Position numbers and translations under genes: made by a program | In this document: piece by piece, positions 42,566-50,446 of the stretch | Layout of the letters: the number at the start of each line of letters is the position of its first letter | How positions within the stretch are numbered: the first letter of the stretch is position 1 | From: Maritalea sp049801075 | GTDB lineage: Bacteria; Pseudomonadota; Alphaproteobacteria; Rhizobiales; Devosiaceae | DNA: 64,000 nt | Assembly: GCF_049801075.1 (NCBI RefSeq) | Contig: NZ_JBNAGG010000001.1 | Location: forward strand, 682,001 to 746,000 | Direction of reading: 5' to 3' | The notes under the pieces: model-generated | Told to the model about the DNA's origin: nothing | The model's input: only the letters and a program-made list of their open reading frames with translations | Databases searched by the model: none

Positions 42566-43759
42566 ATGACCGACGTACCTCATCCTCTTAACGAAACTCC
42601 GCCTTCCCTCGCTCCCATATACATCGCAAGTCTATTGTGCAGCATGGGCATGATGGGGTTTGTGGCGACTGCTGGCCCATTGGCCAATTCACTTGGTCTG
42701 GAACCTTGGCAAATTGGACTTACCGCTACTGCTGGCGGCTTGGGCTGGGTTTTGTCCGCGCGATTGTGGGGCAAAGCTACTGACCAGATCGGTCGTAAAC
42801 CAGTTCTTCTTCTAGGCCTCTCAGGATTTGTTATTTGTTACTTTTTACTTTGCTTTTCCATATATGCCGGAGAAACGTTGCATCTACCTGCGATCTGGAT
42901 TTTGGTTGCTTTGCTCGCCTCACGCTTTGGCATGGGACTAAGTTACTCAGCAGTGCCCGCTGCAAGCGCCGCGATGATCGCCGATACTTACTCTGCAGAC
43001 ACGCGCGCAGGCGCGATGGGACGATTGGGTGCTGCGCAAGCTTCAGGGCTCCTCTTCGGCCCCGCCATTGTTACAGTTTTGGCAGGAACGTCCCCAATGG
43101 CAGCGCTATTTTTTCTTGCCTGTTTGTCATTGCCCGCGTTGCTACTCGTTAAGGTGCGTGTTCCACATGATGAAATTGACGCAAAAACTAGCGTTCAACA
43201 GCTAGCGTTTAGTGACAACCGTCTGTCTAGGCCTATGTTTGCTGCAGTGTTGTCCATGCTTGCTGTGGGGATTGCACAAATTGTTGTCGGGTTTGCAGCC
43301 ATTGATCGCTACTCATTGTCCAATGTTGATGCGCTGCGGTTAGCGGGCTTCGCGCTCACTGCCGTGGGCATCAGCCTCATTATGGCCCAACTGGTGGTTA
43401 AACGACTAAAATTATCACCAGCTGCGCTGATCCGGATAGGGAGCTGTGTTGCAGCTTTCGGATTTATCCTTGCCGCATTTGTGCCCACATAGCTGCTCTT
43501 GATCCTGTCATATTTGATCATCGGATTTGGCGCAGGGTGGGTGTTTCCTGGGATCAATGCCTACGCCGCAAACGCTGTTTCGGCGAATGAGCAAGGACGC
43601 GCAGCGGGCACCGTTTCATCGGCAATGGGCATCGGTGCAATGCTGGGCCCACTTCTCGGTGGTGCGATCTATCAACAGGCTGGATATCTCCCCTATATTA
43701 TCGCGGCATGTGGTTTTATTTGTGCCGCTCTAACCCCGAGAAGTTCAGCCAAAAATTAA
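42566..43759 (+). pseudogene. MFS drug-efflux-type transporter interrupted by an in-frame TAG
   Basis: The reading frame encodes a 12-span MFS protein similar to tetracycline/drug exporters. GKATDQIGRKPVLLLGLSG is the loop 2-3 signature, and GFGAGWVFPGINAYAANAV with GRAAGTVSSAMGIGAMLGPLLGG belongs to the second half. At 43490 a TAG splits it into 308 and 88 codons; the frame is the same on both sides, so it is a nonsense change, not a frameshift. Apart from this stop the frame looks intact, so the break is recent, is a sequencing error, or is suppressed. The start at 42566 places the TetR palindrome upstream; a frame opening at 42482 would include it. Confidence 0.8.
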
Positions 43760-43835
43760 TGGTACCTTTTTCTTCTCATTTCAATGCACGGGCTTAGCTT
43801 CAAAAATCTGCTGAAAAGCACTGCTTTGCGCGTCG

Positions 43836-44645
43836 TCAGATCTCAATATTGCAATTGTGCCGTCCGATTGGCAGCACATGTGGCTTACCCGTAAGCGGGT
43901 CGTTGATCACTCTGCTTTCGAGACCAAAGATTTGTTTCACATTTTCGGCGTTGATAACCACCTCTGGCCTTCCGGTCGCAAATAGCTCCTTGTTTGCAAG
44001 AGCGATAAGCCAATCAGAGTAGCGCGCGGCCAAATTGAGATCGTGCAGCACCATCAATATGGTGGTGCCTCTTCTCAAATTGAGGTCGACCAACAGGTCA
44101 AGCACCTCGATTTGATTTTTGACATCTAAAAACGTCGTAGGTTCATCAAGCAACAAAATATCAGTTTGCTGCGCCAATGCCATTGCAATCCAAACGCGTT
44201 GACGCTGCCCACCTGACAACTCATCGATTGTTCTATTTGCTAGTTCGTTGGTGTTGGTGGCGTCCAGTGCTTCTGCAACCGCTTTGTCATCCAGCGCGCG
44301 CCAACGGCTAAACATACCCTGATGCGGATTGCGACCACGCCCGACCAGATCAGCCACAGCGATGCCCTCAGGTGCAATTGGAGACTGGGGAAGTAATCCC
44401 AGTTGCTTTGCCAACTTTTTCGGCGGCATGTGATGGATGGCTTTTCCATCCAACAGCACCCTGCCCGATAATGGCTTCAGCAAACGTGAGAGTGAGCGTA
44501 GCAAGGTCGACTTGCCACAAGCGTTTGCACCAACGATTGAGGTTATTTTGCCTTCGGGCACCTTCACGTCTAGATTTTCGACAACCCTCAGCCCGCCATA
44601 GCCAGCGGATAATTCTTGCGCCTCCAATTGGTGATGACTACTCAT
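43836..44645 (-). CDS. FecE/FepC-type ABC ATPase (iron-siderophore or metal importer 1)
   Basis: A 269-residue ATPase with Walker A GANACGKST, signature LSGGQRQRVWIAMALA and Walker B ILLLDEPTTFLD; RNPHQGMFSRW is a FecE/FhuC-type insertion. It overlaps the permease gene by four bases. It is the last gene of a binding-protein, permease, permease, ATPase operon whose promoter region has a TGA-N9-TCA iron box. Confidence 0.92.
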   Translation of the reverse strand: MSSHHQLEAQELSAGYGGLRVVENLDVKVPEGKITSIVGANACGKSTLLRSLSRLLKPLSGRVLLDGKAIHHMPPKKLAKQLGLLPQSPIAPEGIAVADLVGRGRNPHQGMFSRWRALDDKAVAEALDATNTNELANRTIDELSGGQRQRVWIAMALAQQTDILLLDEPTTFLDVKNQIEVLDLLVDLNLRRGTTILMVLHDLNLAARYSDWLIALANKELFATGRPEVVINAENVKQIFGLESRVINDPLTGKPHVLPIGRHNCNIEI

Positions 44646-45697
44646 ATTTTGCCTCCTGACCGCGTGGCACGGATCGTCAGAAAAATTAGAAATGGGGCGC
44701 CCAATGCGCCCGTGATAACACCTACGGGATATCGGTTGGTGAAGGCATTTTGCCCAATCAAATCTGCGCCAAGCACCAAGCTTGCGCCCACCAACGCTGC
44801 CGGCACCAGCAATGATCCATTGGGACCAACAAGACGCGCCGCAATAGGGCCGGATAGAAATGCCACAAAGGCAACAGGGCCAGCCGCAGCTGTTGCAAAG
44901 GCAATCAGACCCACCGCTGAGATGGTAACGATGATGCGTGTTAATTCGACACGCACACCAAGGGCTGATGCTGCATCATCACCCAAGCGGAGTATTTCAA
45001 GGTGGCGAGATTGGCTGAGCAACATGGTGCCAAAAATCAGCAACGACAGATATACTGGAAATGATTGCGAGAGCTTGGCGCCATTAACGCTGCCGGTTAG
45101 CCAGCGCATCGCCTCCTGCAGATCCCATACAAGTGCCTGAGACAACATATAAGCAATTGCGCTATCCAACATGGCCGCAACGCCAATGCCGACCAAGATA
45201 ATACGCGCGCCAACCACGCCATCTTTGAAGGCGAGCAAATAAATGATAACCGCAATGATTAGGCTAAACCCAATAGCCAATATGGAAATCTGGATACCAC
45301 CTAAAGACAAAACCACAATTGCGAAAACAGCGGCAGCGCTGGCGCCAGCATTGATGCCGATAATGTCCGGACTTGCGAGCGGATTGCGCAGCATTGTCTG
45401 AAAAGCAATGCCAGCCATGCCAAAGCTTAACCCAACTCCCAAAGACAAAAGTGCCCTTGGCAAACGCAACCGTTCAACGGCAAAATTTGCGCCTTCAACT
45501 TCAGCGCCAAACAATATTTGAACAATTTGTGGTAGCGGCACAAAGTTGCGGCCAATCATGAGGCTGAGTGCAAACAGGCTGATTACGAGAATGGCGAGGA
45601 GAGCCAATGTGAAGTTTCGGCGCCGCAACCGGACCAGGCGGCCTCTCGACAGCTCTTGCAGGAGGGTTCGAGGCGGATGCTTAATCGCCATATTCAT
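44642..45697 (-). CDS. FecCD-family permease (importer 1, second permease)
   Basis: A 351-residue permease with about ten spans. LRLPRALLSLGVGLSFGMAGIAFQTMLRNPLASPDIIGINAGAS is, in sections, the FecCD signature, and AAAGPVAFVAFLSGPIAARLVG and NRYPVGVITGALGAPFLIFL the C-terminal one. The frame is open back to 45958, but the ATG at 45697 overlaps the stop of the upstream permease (ATGA), as expected for coupled genes. It forms a heterodimer with that permease. Confidence 0.92.
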   Translation of the reverse strand: MNMAIKHPPRTLLQELSRGRLVRLRRRNFTLALLAILVISLFALSLMIGRNFVPLPQIVQILFGAEVEGANFAVERLRLPRALLSLGVGLSFGMAGIAFQTMLRNPLASPDIIGINAGASAAAVFAIVVLSLGGIQISILAIGFSLIIAVIIYLLAFKDGVVGARIILVGIGVAAMLDSAIAYMLSQALVWDLQEAMRWLTGSVNGAKLSQSFPVYLSLLIFGTMLLSQSRHLEILRLGDDAASALGVRVELTRIIVTISAVGLIAFATAAAGPVAFVAFLSGPIAARLVGPNGSLLVPAALVGASLVLGADLIGQNAFTNRYPVGVITGALGAPFLIFLTIRATRSGGKI

Positions 45698-46746
45698 AGT
45701 TCGCGCACCTTTTGTCGCCGTACGATCCAAATGAAAAATGGTGCACCAAGAAACGCGACAATAATGCCAACTTGAATTTCTGTTGGCCGCGCAATAACTC
45801 GGCCGATAATGTCCGCAATGATCAGGAGACCAGCGCCTGTGAGCGCGGAAAACGGAAGCAGCCAGCGGTGGTCCTGCCCGATTATCAGACGACAAAAATG
45901 CGGCACCACCAATCCGACAAATGCAATTGGACCACATGCCGCTGTAGCCGCACCACATAATGTTACGCCAGCAAGTGCAGCGACAATGCGCGCTACCGCA
46001 ACACGTTCGCCAAGGCCAGTGGCCATGTCATCTCCCAGCGCTAAGGCATTTAGCTTTGCAGCTGAAGATTGACTCAAAACATAGCCGACAATCATGAACG
46101 GCATAATCTGGCTCAACCCTTCAACGGTCGCGCCCCCAACGCCCCCAACAAGCCAAGCCCGTACGCCTTCTGCAATATCACCGCGCGGCAGCACGATACC
46201 TGTAATCATTGATGAAAACGCGATTGAAGTGGCCGCACCAGCTAATGCCAATTTAAGTGGCGTTGCACCGCCCGGCCCCAGTGAGCCTGTGATGTAGACA
46301 AAACACGCAGTGATTGCTGCACCGAAAATGGCGACCCAAATAAAACTGTTGGCCGATGTGATGCCGAAAAAGGCGATACCGATGACAATCGCCAATGACG
46401 CCCCCATATTAACGCCCAATATGCCCGGATCAGCCAGCGGATTTCGCGTTAAACCTTGCATAATGGCACCGGCGAGCCCCAATGCGCCGCCAGCAAAAAG
46501 GGCCATAAATGTACGCGGAATACGTCGCGCGATGGCGGCTTGCTCAATGGTCTCAGTATGGCCTTGTAGGCCCATTACGATATCGTCAAAACCTACTTCT
46601 CGGTTTCCAATTGCAACGGAAAGAACGCACAAAAATGCAAGGCCGAAAATGCCCAACACCAAAAAGGAAAACTCAAAGTGTTTCGGGCGCCGAAATGGCG
46701 CCCGATTTGTAAATGTTCCCAAACTGGGATGCTCGCGAGGTTGCAC
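45694..46746 (-). CDS. FecCD-family permease (importer 1, first permease)
   Basis: A 350-residue permease of the siderophore/B12 group: RIPRTFMALFAGGALGLAGAIMQGLTRNPLADPGILGVN in sections, CGPIAFVGLVVPHFCRL and PTEIQVGIIVAFLGAPFFIW. The start must be GTG at 46746, two bases after the binding-protein stop; no ATG occurs before the first membrane span. It is coupled to the second permease by ATGA. Confidence 0.92.
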   Translation of the reverse strand: MQPREHPSLGTFTNRAPFRRPKHFEFSFLVLGIFGLAFLCVLSVAIGNREVGFDDIVMGLQGHTETIEQAAIARRIPRTFMALFAGGALGLAGAIMQGLTRNPLADPGILGVNMGASLAIVIGIAFFGITSANSFIWVAIFGAAITACFVYITGSLGPGGATPLKLALAGAATSIAFSSMITGIVLPRGDIAEGVRAWLVGGVGGATVEGLSQIMPFMIVGYVLSQSSAAKLNALALGDDMATGLGERVAVARIVAALAGVTLCGAATAACGPIAFVGLVVPHFCRLIIGQDHRWLLPFSALTGAGLLIIADIIGRVIARPTEIQVGIIVAFLGAPFFIWIVRRQKVREL

Positions 46747-46748
46747 GC

Positions 46749-47735
46749 TTACTTTGCCGCCTTGGCAATGTAATCAACATATTCGCCAAGATAGTTTTTG
46801 ATCATTAGCGCGGTTGGCACTGGCGCGGCAGACATTGGCGCGTCTTGAAGCATTACAAATGATTTGCTTTCCACAGCAGGCATCTTTGATACCAATGGGT
46901 CAGCTGCCATCGCATCTAGCAACTCTTGCCCGGCATAGGTGACCACTAAAGTCACATCGTCAAATGCATCGATCTGTTCAGCGCTGAATTCACCTGAAAA
47001 TTTGCCATTACCCTTTGTCGCCTCGGACGCTTCTGCATGCTTCATGCCCAATTCTTCAAAAAACGACACACGACTGTCATTGGCTGAATAAAAGCGGATC
47101 ACACTCAAATCACTTGCATCCGTGTGTGCGATAAACATGACAGATTGTTCGCGAAGCTTTGGATATTGCGCGATGGTTTCCTCAATGTGTGCTTCCAATT
47201 CAGCGATAAGCGCATCGCCCTCTGCAGACATACCCATGCCGGCAGCGCTTAGTTTAATTGCTTCGCGCCAACCAACGGTCCAAGGCGCGTCTGGGAAAGA
47301 TACAACAGGTGCAATTTCACTCAATGTGTCATAATCCTCTTGGCTGAGACCAGAATATGGCGCGAGGATCACATCAGGGTCTGTGCTGGCAACTGCCTCA
47401 AAATCGATCCCGTCTCCTTCATTGAACAACACTGGCGTTTCGGCGCCCAACTCTTTTAAGCGCGCGTCGACCCAAGGCAACAAGCCATCATCATTGTCGT
47501 CACCCCAGCTTGTGTAAGCCATACCCACAGGAACGACCCCCAAAGCCAAAGGCACCTCGTGGTTGCCCCAGGCAACGGTCGCAATGCGTTCTGGCTTTTC
47601 TTCGATGATTGTCGTGCCGTAAGCATGCTCAATCTCGATTGGGTAATTTTGCTCTGCAATGGCATTGCCTGTCAGCGCGAATATACCTGACGCAATAGCA
47701 GTGATGGCAGCGAGCATATTATTTTTATTGATCAT
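46749..47735 (-). CDS. Periplasmic binding protein, FepB/FecB type (importer 1)
   Basis: A 328-residue type III (helical-backbone) binding protein. The N-terminus (MINKNNMLAAITAIASGIF, ending GNAIA) is a signal peptide. Mature features are PERIATVAWGNHEVPLALGVVPVG, PDVILAPYSGLSQEDYDTLSEIAPVV and the DDVTLVVTYAGQELLDAM loop. An earlier start at 47768 lies upstream, but GGAGAGAAAA precedes this ATG. A TGA-N9-TCA motif sits 18-32 bp upstream. It binds a ferric siderophore, heme or another metal complex; which one is not clear. Confidence 0.9.
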   Translation of the reverse strand: MINKNNMLAAITAIASGIFALTGNAIAEQNYPIEIEHAYGTTIIEEKPERIATVAWGNHEVPLALGVVPVGMAYTSWGDDNDDGLLPWVDARLKELGAETPVLFNEGDGIDFEAVASTDPDVILAPYSGLSQEDYDTLSEIAPVVSFPDAPWTVGWREAIKLSAAGMGMSAEGDALIAELEAHIEETIAQYPKLREQSVMFIAHTDASDLSVIRFYSANDSRVSFFEELGMKHAEASEATKGNGKFSGEFSAEQIDAFDDVTLVVTYAGQELLDAMAADPLVSKMPAVESKSFVMLQDAPMSAAPVPTALMIKNYLGEYVDYIAKAAK

Positions 47736-47752
47736 TTTTCTCTCCATAAACA

Positions 47753-47767
47753 TGAGTTTTATATTCA
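47753..47767. promoter_or_regulatory. RirA-type iron box before importer 1
   Basis: TGAGTTTTATATTCA fits TGA-N9-TCA, the iron-responsive operator of RirA in Rhizobiales and Rhodobacterales. It lies just upstream of the binding-protein start at 47735. Two more copies of the motif occur at 48706 and 48853 in the same iron locus. Confidence 0.55.
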
Positions 47768-47828
47768 TATTAAAATTTTCGAGTCAATATGGATATTGTG
47801 TTATGCCCCAAGCAAGTGATGTTTTGCC

Positions 47829-48347
47829 TCAATGCACCAAGCGGCTTTGCACGGCCAAGTGGAGGTCAGGGTGCTCGGCAAACGGCGATATTGCATTCAT
47901 TGCGTGTCCCAATTTCGCTGCCATTGCATAAGTCTGCTGGGCATCACCCTCCCCGCCGATAAGGGCCACACTTTCCGCTTTCAAATTTTGGGGGTCTTGC
48001 CGTCGCGCAAATCGCGTTGCCATAATTAAATGCAGCTCGACAGGTAAAACTTCGTCCGCACATTTTTTGCAATTGGCATCTATAAATGCGAACGGGGTCT
48101 GTCGCTCAATCCGGACGGCGCGCAGCAGTTCAACCACGGACACAACTAGTCTCCCACCATCAAGCGGGCCAAGTTCTTGAACCGCCCGTTGCAAAGCCAA
48201 TTCCCAGTTATGGCTCAATGGCTCGGCATAGGTTTGACAAAAATGTCGGACCAATTCCAAAACAACAAGTTCAATATTGTCCATGCCAATATCTGACGTG
48301 CGAATGCCGCGCTGGTTAGCGCGGTGTATTTGGTGATTATGCGTCAT
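47829..48347 (-). CDS. Uncharacterised protein with a CxxC motif in the iron-uptake locus
   Basis: A 172-residue soluble protein that I do not recognise. It has no signal peptide or membrane span. The middle holds FIDANCKKCADEVLPVELHL, a CxxC pair that could bind metal or an iron-sulfur group. The first 80 residues look helical (LELVRHFCQTYAEPLSHNWELAL). The true start may be later: Met22 (MDNIELVVLEL) is also possible. It is on the same strand as importer 1 and upstream of it, and a small secreted ORF with an iron box lies upstream of it. That suggests iron control, but the function is unknown. Confidence 0.6.
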   Translation of the reverse strand: MTHNHQIHRANQRGIRTSDIGMDNIELVVLELVRHFCQTYAEPLSHNWELALQRAVQELGPLDGGRLVVSVVELLRAVRIERQTPFAFIDANCKKCADEVLPVELHLIMATRFARRQDPQNLKAESVALIGGEGDAQQTYAMAAKLGHAMNAISPFAEHPDLHLAVQSRLVH

Positions 48348-48482
48348 TTTATGTCCGTTGTTACAAAAGACAGCACAACGCCCGCCTAATCAGCAGAGAG
48401 ATTCTGCACTCTTCAAAGGGTCGGCACGTGAGGCAACCGTTCGAAAGTACGCAATGGGGTGTGATCAGGCGGATGTTATTCC

Positions 48483-48647
48483 CTAATTCAGAGGATTGAT
48501 TATGTGTGTAGCGGCAGCGCTAAGTTGAATTTGCGACTCGCCGAACGAATGGGCACCTATTTGATCAGTCAATCTTTGCGGCGCGGCGGCAGCTGCCCAA
48601 ATTGCAAAGACCGAAAGCACGCATGCAATGCTAACTTGTTTTTTCAT
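48483..48647 (-). CDS. Small ORF with signal-peptide-like N-terminus (54 residues)
   Basis: Reading the minus strand from the ATG at 48647 gives 54 residues: a signal-peptide-like start (MKKQVSIACVLSVFAIW, then AAAAAP) followed by about 30 polar residues to a TAG. An iron-box motif lies 59 bp upstream. It could be a small periplasmic protein or the decayed N-terminus of an outer-membrane receptor; neither importer here has a TonB-dependent receptor gene. No strong ribosome site is visible. Coding status is uncertain. Confidence 0.3.
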   Translation of the reverse strand: MKKQVSIACVLSVFAIWAAAAAPQRLTDQIGAHSFGESQIQLSAAATHIINPLN

Positions 48648-48705
48648 ATGTCCCATACATCCAACTACAAAACTTCAATACGACTCTCTCATACGCATTT
48701 AAAGT

Positions 48706-48720
48706 TGAGTAGTAAACTCA
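48706..48720. promoter_or_regulatory. RirA-type iron box (left-facing)
   Basis: TGAGTAGTAAACTCA matches TGA-N9-TCA with extended arms (GAGT/ACTC). It lies 59 bp before the small minus-strand ORF and in a strongly A/T-rich stretch. Confidence 0.5.
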
Positions 48721-48848
48721 TATTTTTTAGAACTCATCTAATTTGTGATAAATATATATTTTGATTCAATACTTTAAGTAATTTACCTAATGTATTTTTG
48801 AACATGTTTCCTCAATGTTTTGAAAATTGCTCTTGAGCCACCCCTGAA

Positions 48849-48871
48849 AATATGATTATGAAAATCATATT
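48849..48871. promoter_or_regulatory. Iron-box-containing 23-bp inverted repeat (right-facing)
   Basis: AATATGATT and AATCATATT form 9-bp arms around ATGAA. The core TGATTATGAAAATCA (48853-48867) fits TGA-N9-TCA. It stands about 45 bp before the plus-strand start of the decayed binding-protein copy. Confidence 0.5.
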
Positions 48872-48913
48872 ATCAAAGTCGCGATTGATAATGGTCCTAA
48901 TAATGAGGAACAT

Positions 48914-49213
48914 ATGTCACATTCGAAGCGACTTTTGGGTGTTGTTGCCGCGCCCGCAATCGCAAATTTTGTCAGTTTTGCCTTGGTGCAATCGAAGAGA
49001 TTCTACGAGGCCGCGAATGGCCCAGTTAAATTTCCAACGTCGCAACAGCGCATTGTTTCACTTCAAGGTCTAAGCATAACCCCGCCGTTGGTGGAATTTT
49101 GCAAGACTGATCGTTCTGTTGGCAGCCATGGGCGCATGAACAGCGATGGCTCACAATTTATCGAAGCGGCTCGACTGGCAGGTCTTACTCTCATCTTTCA
49201 AGTTCTTGAATAG
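48914..49213 (+). pseudogene. Decayed fragment of a FecB-type binding protein
   Basis: The frame encodes 99 residues that align with the start of the intact binding protein downstream. Compare QQRIVSLQGLSITPPLVEF then SVGSHGRMNSDGS with PQRIVSMHDHALTLPLVEL then VVGSHGRVREDGS at 49310. The N-terminus keeps a poor signal-like stretch, and the match ends after about 70 residues; the rest of the binding protein is missing. It keeps a promoter-proximal iron box. It is most simply a truncated tandem duplicate whose promoter may now serve the intact copy. Confidence 0.65.
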
Positions 49214-49309
49214 TGCCTTGGGCAATGTGCTTACCCACATTGTCGAGCGTGACCACACCCTTCTTCCTTCAAATAACCAATTATAAACAAACAACAAAAG
49301 GAACTCATC

Positions 49310-50278
49310 ATGAAAAAACTTCTGATGATAGCCGCATTTTTGGGCACATTAACCGCCCCCGCAATGGCGCAAGAAACCCGGACACACATTGATGCTTTAG
49401 ACCGTATGGTAGAGATCCCCGTCACGCCACAACGCATCGTCTCTATGCATGACCATGCCCTTACGCTACCGCTGGTGGAGCTAGGTGCGCCAGTTGTTGG
49501 TTCTCATGGGCGTGTGCGAGAAGATGGCTCGACCTACCTCCGCTCTGTCAACACCCTAATGAATGTCGATTTTGACAATTCAGAAATTGAGTTTATCGGC
49601 GCATGGAACTCCATCGACTTCGAGAAAATTGCAAGTCTTAAACCGGATTTGATTATCGCACGTGCGCCATGGGATGAGGAGCAAATTGAAAAACTAGAAG
49701 CGATCGCGCCAACCGCATATGTTGACGATACAGCCGATGCGCTCGAGCTTTATCAATCCATCGCCGACGTGGCGGGCAAGCTTGAAGAGTTTAATTATCT
49801 CAATGCGAAATATGAACACTTGATTACAGACGCCAAAGGCTGGCTGGGCAACCCATCCTATACCTATTCCAAAATTCAAGCTTGGGATGGCAAGCTGACC
49901 GTCTATGCCAATTATGGTGCTTTGACCCGTGCGCTTGACGACCTCGGCTTTCAAATCGCCGGCACAGGTGCCGAACTGCGCAACAAGGGCGTCGGCTGGG
50001 GTGAAGAAGTTAGCGCAGAGCTCCTCCCTGAACAGGACGCAGATTTCCTTTTTGACACCTATCGCATTGATCAGGGGCAAAATGATGGGCCAGAGGTCGC
50101 CTGGGGCCGCATGGAGACCGTATTGCCAAACTTTTGCACGCTCCTAAGCGCCTGCCAAAAAGGCAACTACATCTTTATCCCACGTGAACATGCAGCAGCA
50201 AACTCATTCGCCACGCTCACGATGAATGTTCATTATGTGGTCAGCCACGTGGCAGGTGGTCATCATCCGAAACAATAA
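49310..50278 (+). CDS. Periplasmic binding protein, FecB type, without adjacent permease
   Basis: A 322-residue type III binding protein with a clean signal peptide (MKKLLMIAAFLGTLTAPAMA, cut before QETRTH). The IPVTPQRIVSMHDHALTLPLVELG and FEKIASLKPDLIIARAPWDEEQIEKL segments are typical of siderophore-binding proteins. AAAAGGAA lies before the ATG. No permease or ATPase gene follows on this strand, so it must share importer 1 or 2. A truncated relative lies directly upstream, and a good terminator follows. Confidence 0.87.
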   Translation: MKKLLMIAAFLGTLTAPAMAQETRTHIDALDRMVEIPVTPQRIVSMHDHALTLPLVELGAPVVGSHGRVREDGSTYLRSVNTLMNVDFDNSEIEFIGAWNSIDFEKIASLKPDLIIARAPWDEEQIEKLEAIAPTAYVDDTADALELYQSIADVAGKLEEFNYLNAKYEHLITDAKGWLGNPSYTYSKIQAWDGKLTVYANYGALTRALDDLGFQIAGTGAELRNKGVGWGEEVSAELLPEQDADFLFDTYRIDQGQNDGPEVAWGRMETVLPNFCTLLSACQKGNYIFIPREHAAANSFATLTMNVHYVVSHVAGGHHPKQ

Positions 50279-50316
50279 ATACCTGCAGCCCCTGATGGCA
50301 ATTGTTCAAACACGCC

Positions 50317-50330
50317 ATTCCGCGCGGAAT
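50317..50330. repeat. Perfect 14-bp palindrome between convergent genes
   Basis: ATTCCGCGCGGAAT lies in the gap after the binding-protein gene, 31 bp before the terminator hairpin. It could be part of transcription termination or an unrelated binding site. Confidence 0.3.
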
Positions 50331-50360
50331 GCTTCAAGCTGAACAGTTAAAAAGCGCGCG

Positions 50361-50400
50361 CCGAAGCTTCTATCTTTCTAAGCTTCGGTGCACGTTTTTT
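50361..50400 (+). terminator. Rho-independent terminator after the orphan binding-protein gene
   Basis: CCGAAGCTT (50361-50369) pairs with AAGCTTCGG (50380-50388), then GCAC and a run of T at 50395-50400. It ends the plus-strand gene and separates it from the convergent MFS gene. Confidence 0.8.
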
Positions 50401-50446
50401 GAAATGGGCTCAGTTAAACAAATTCTGAAAGCCAACCTTCCCGTTC

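Larger units (their letters stand above)
48348..48913. other. 566-bp region between the CxxC gene and the decayed binding-protein copy
   Basis: Apart from the small minus-strand ORF at 48483-48647, no convincing gene is seen. The right half is A/T-rich and carries two outward-facing iron-box motifs (48706-48720 and 48849-48871), so it is best read as a divergent iron-regulated promoter region. Confidence 0.5.

Noticed and set aside
48504..48764. 86-codon plus-strand open frame
   Set aside because: It has low-complexity, A/T-driven composition, no ribosome site, and overlaps a better signal-peptide-bearing frame on the other strand.
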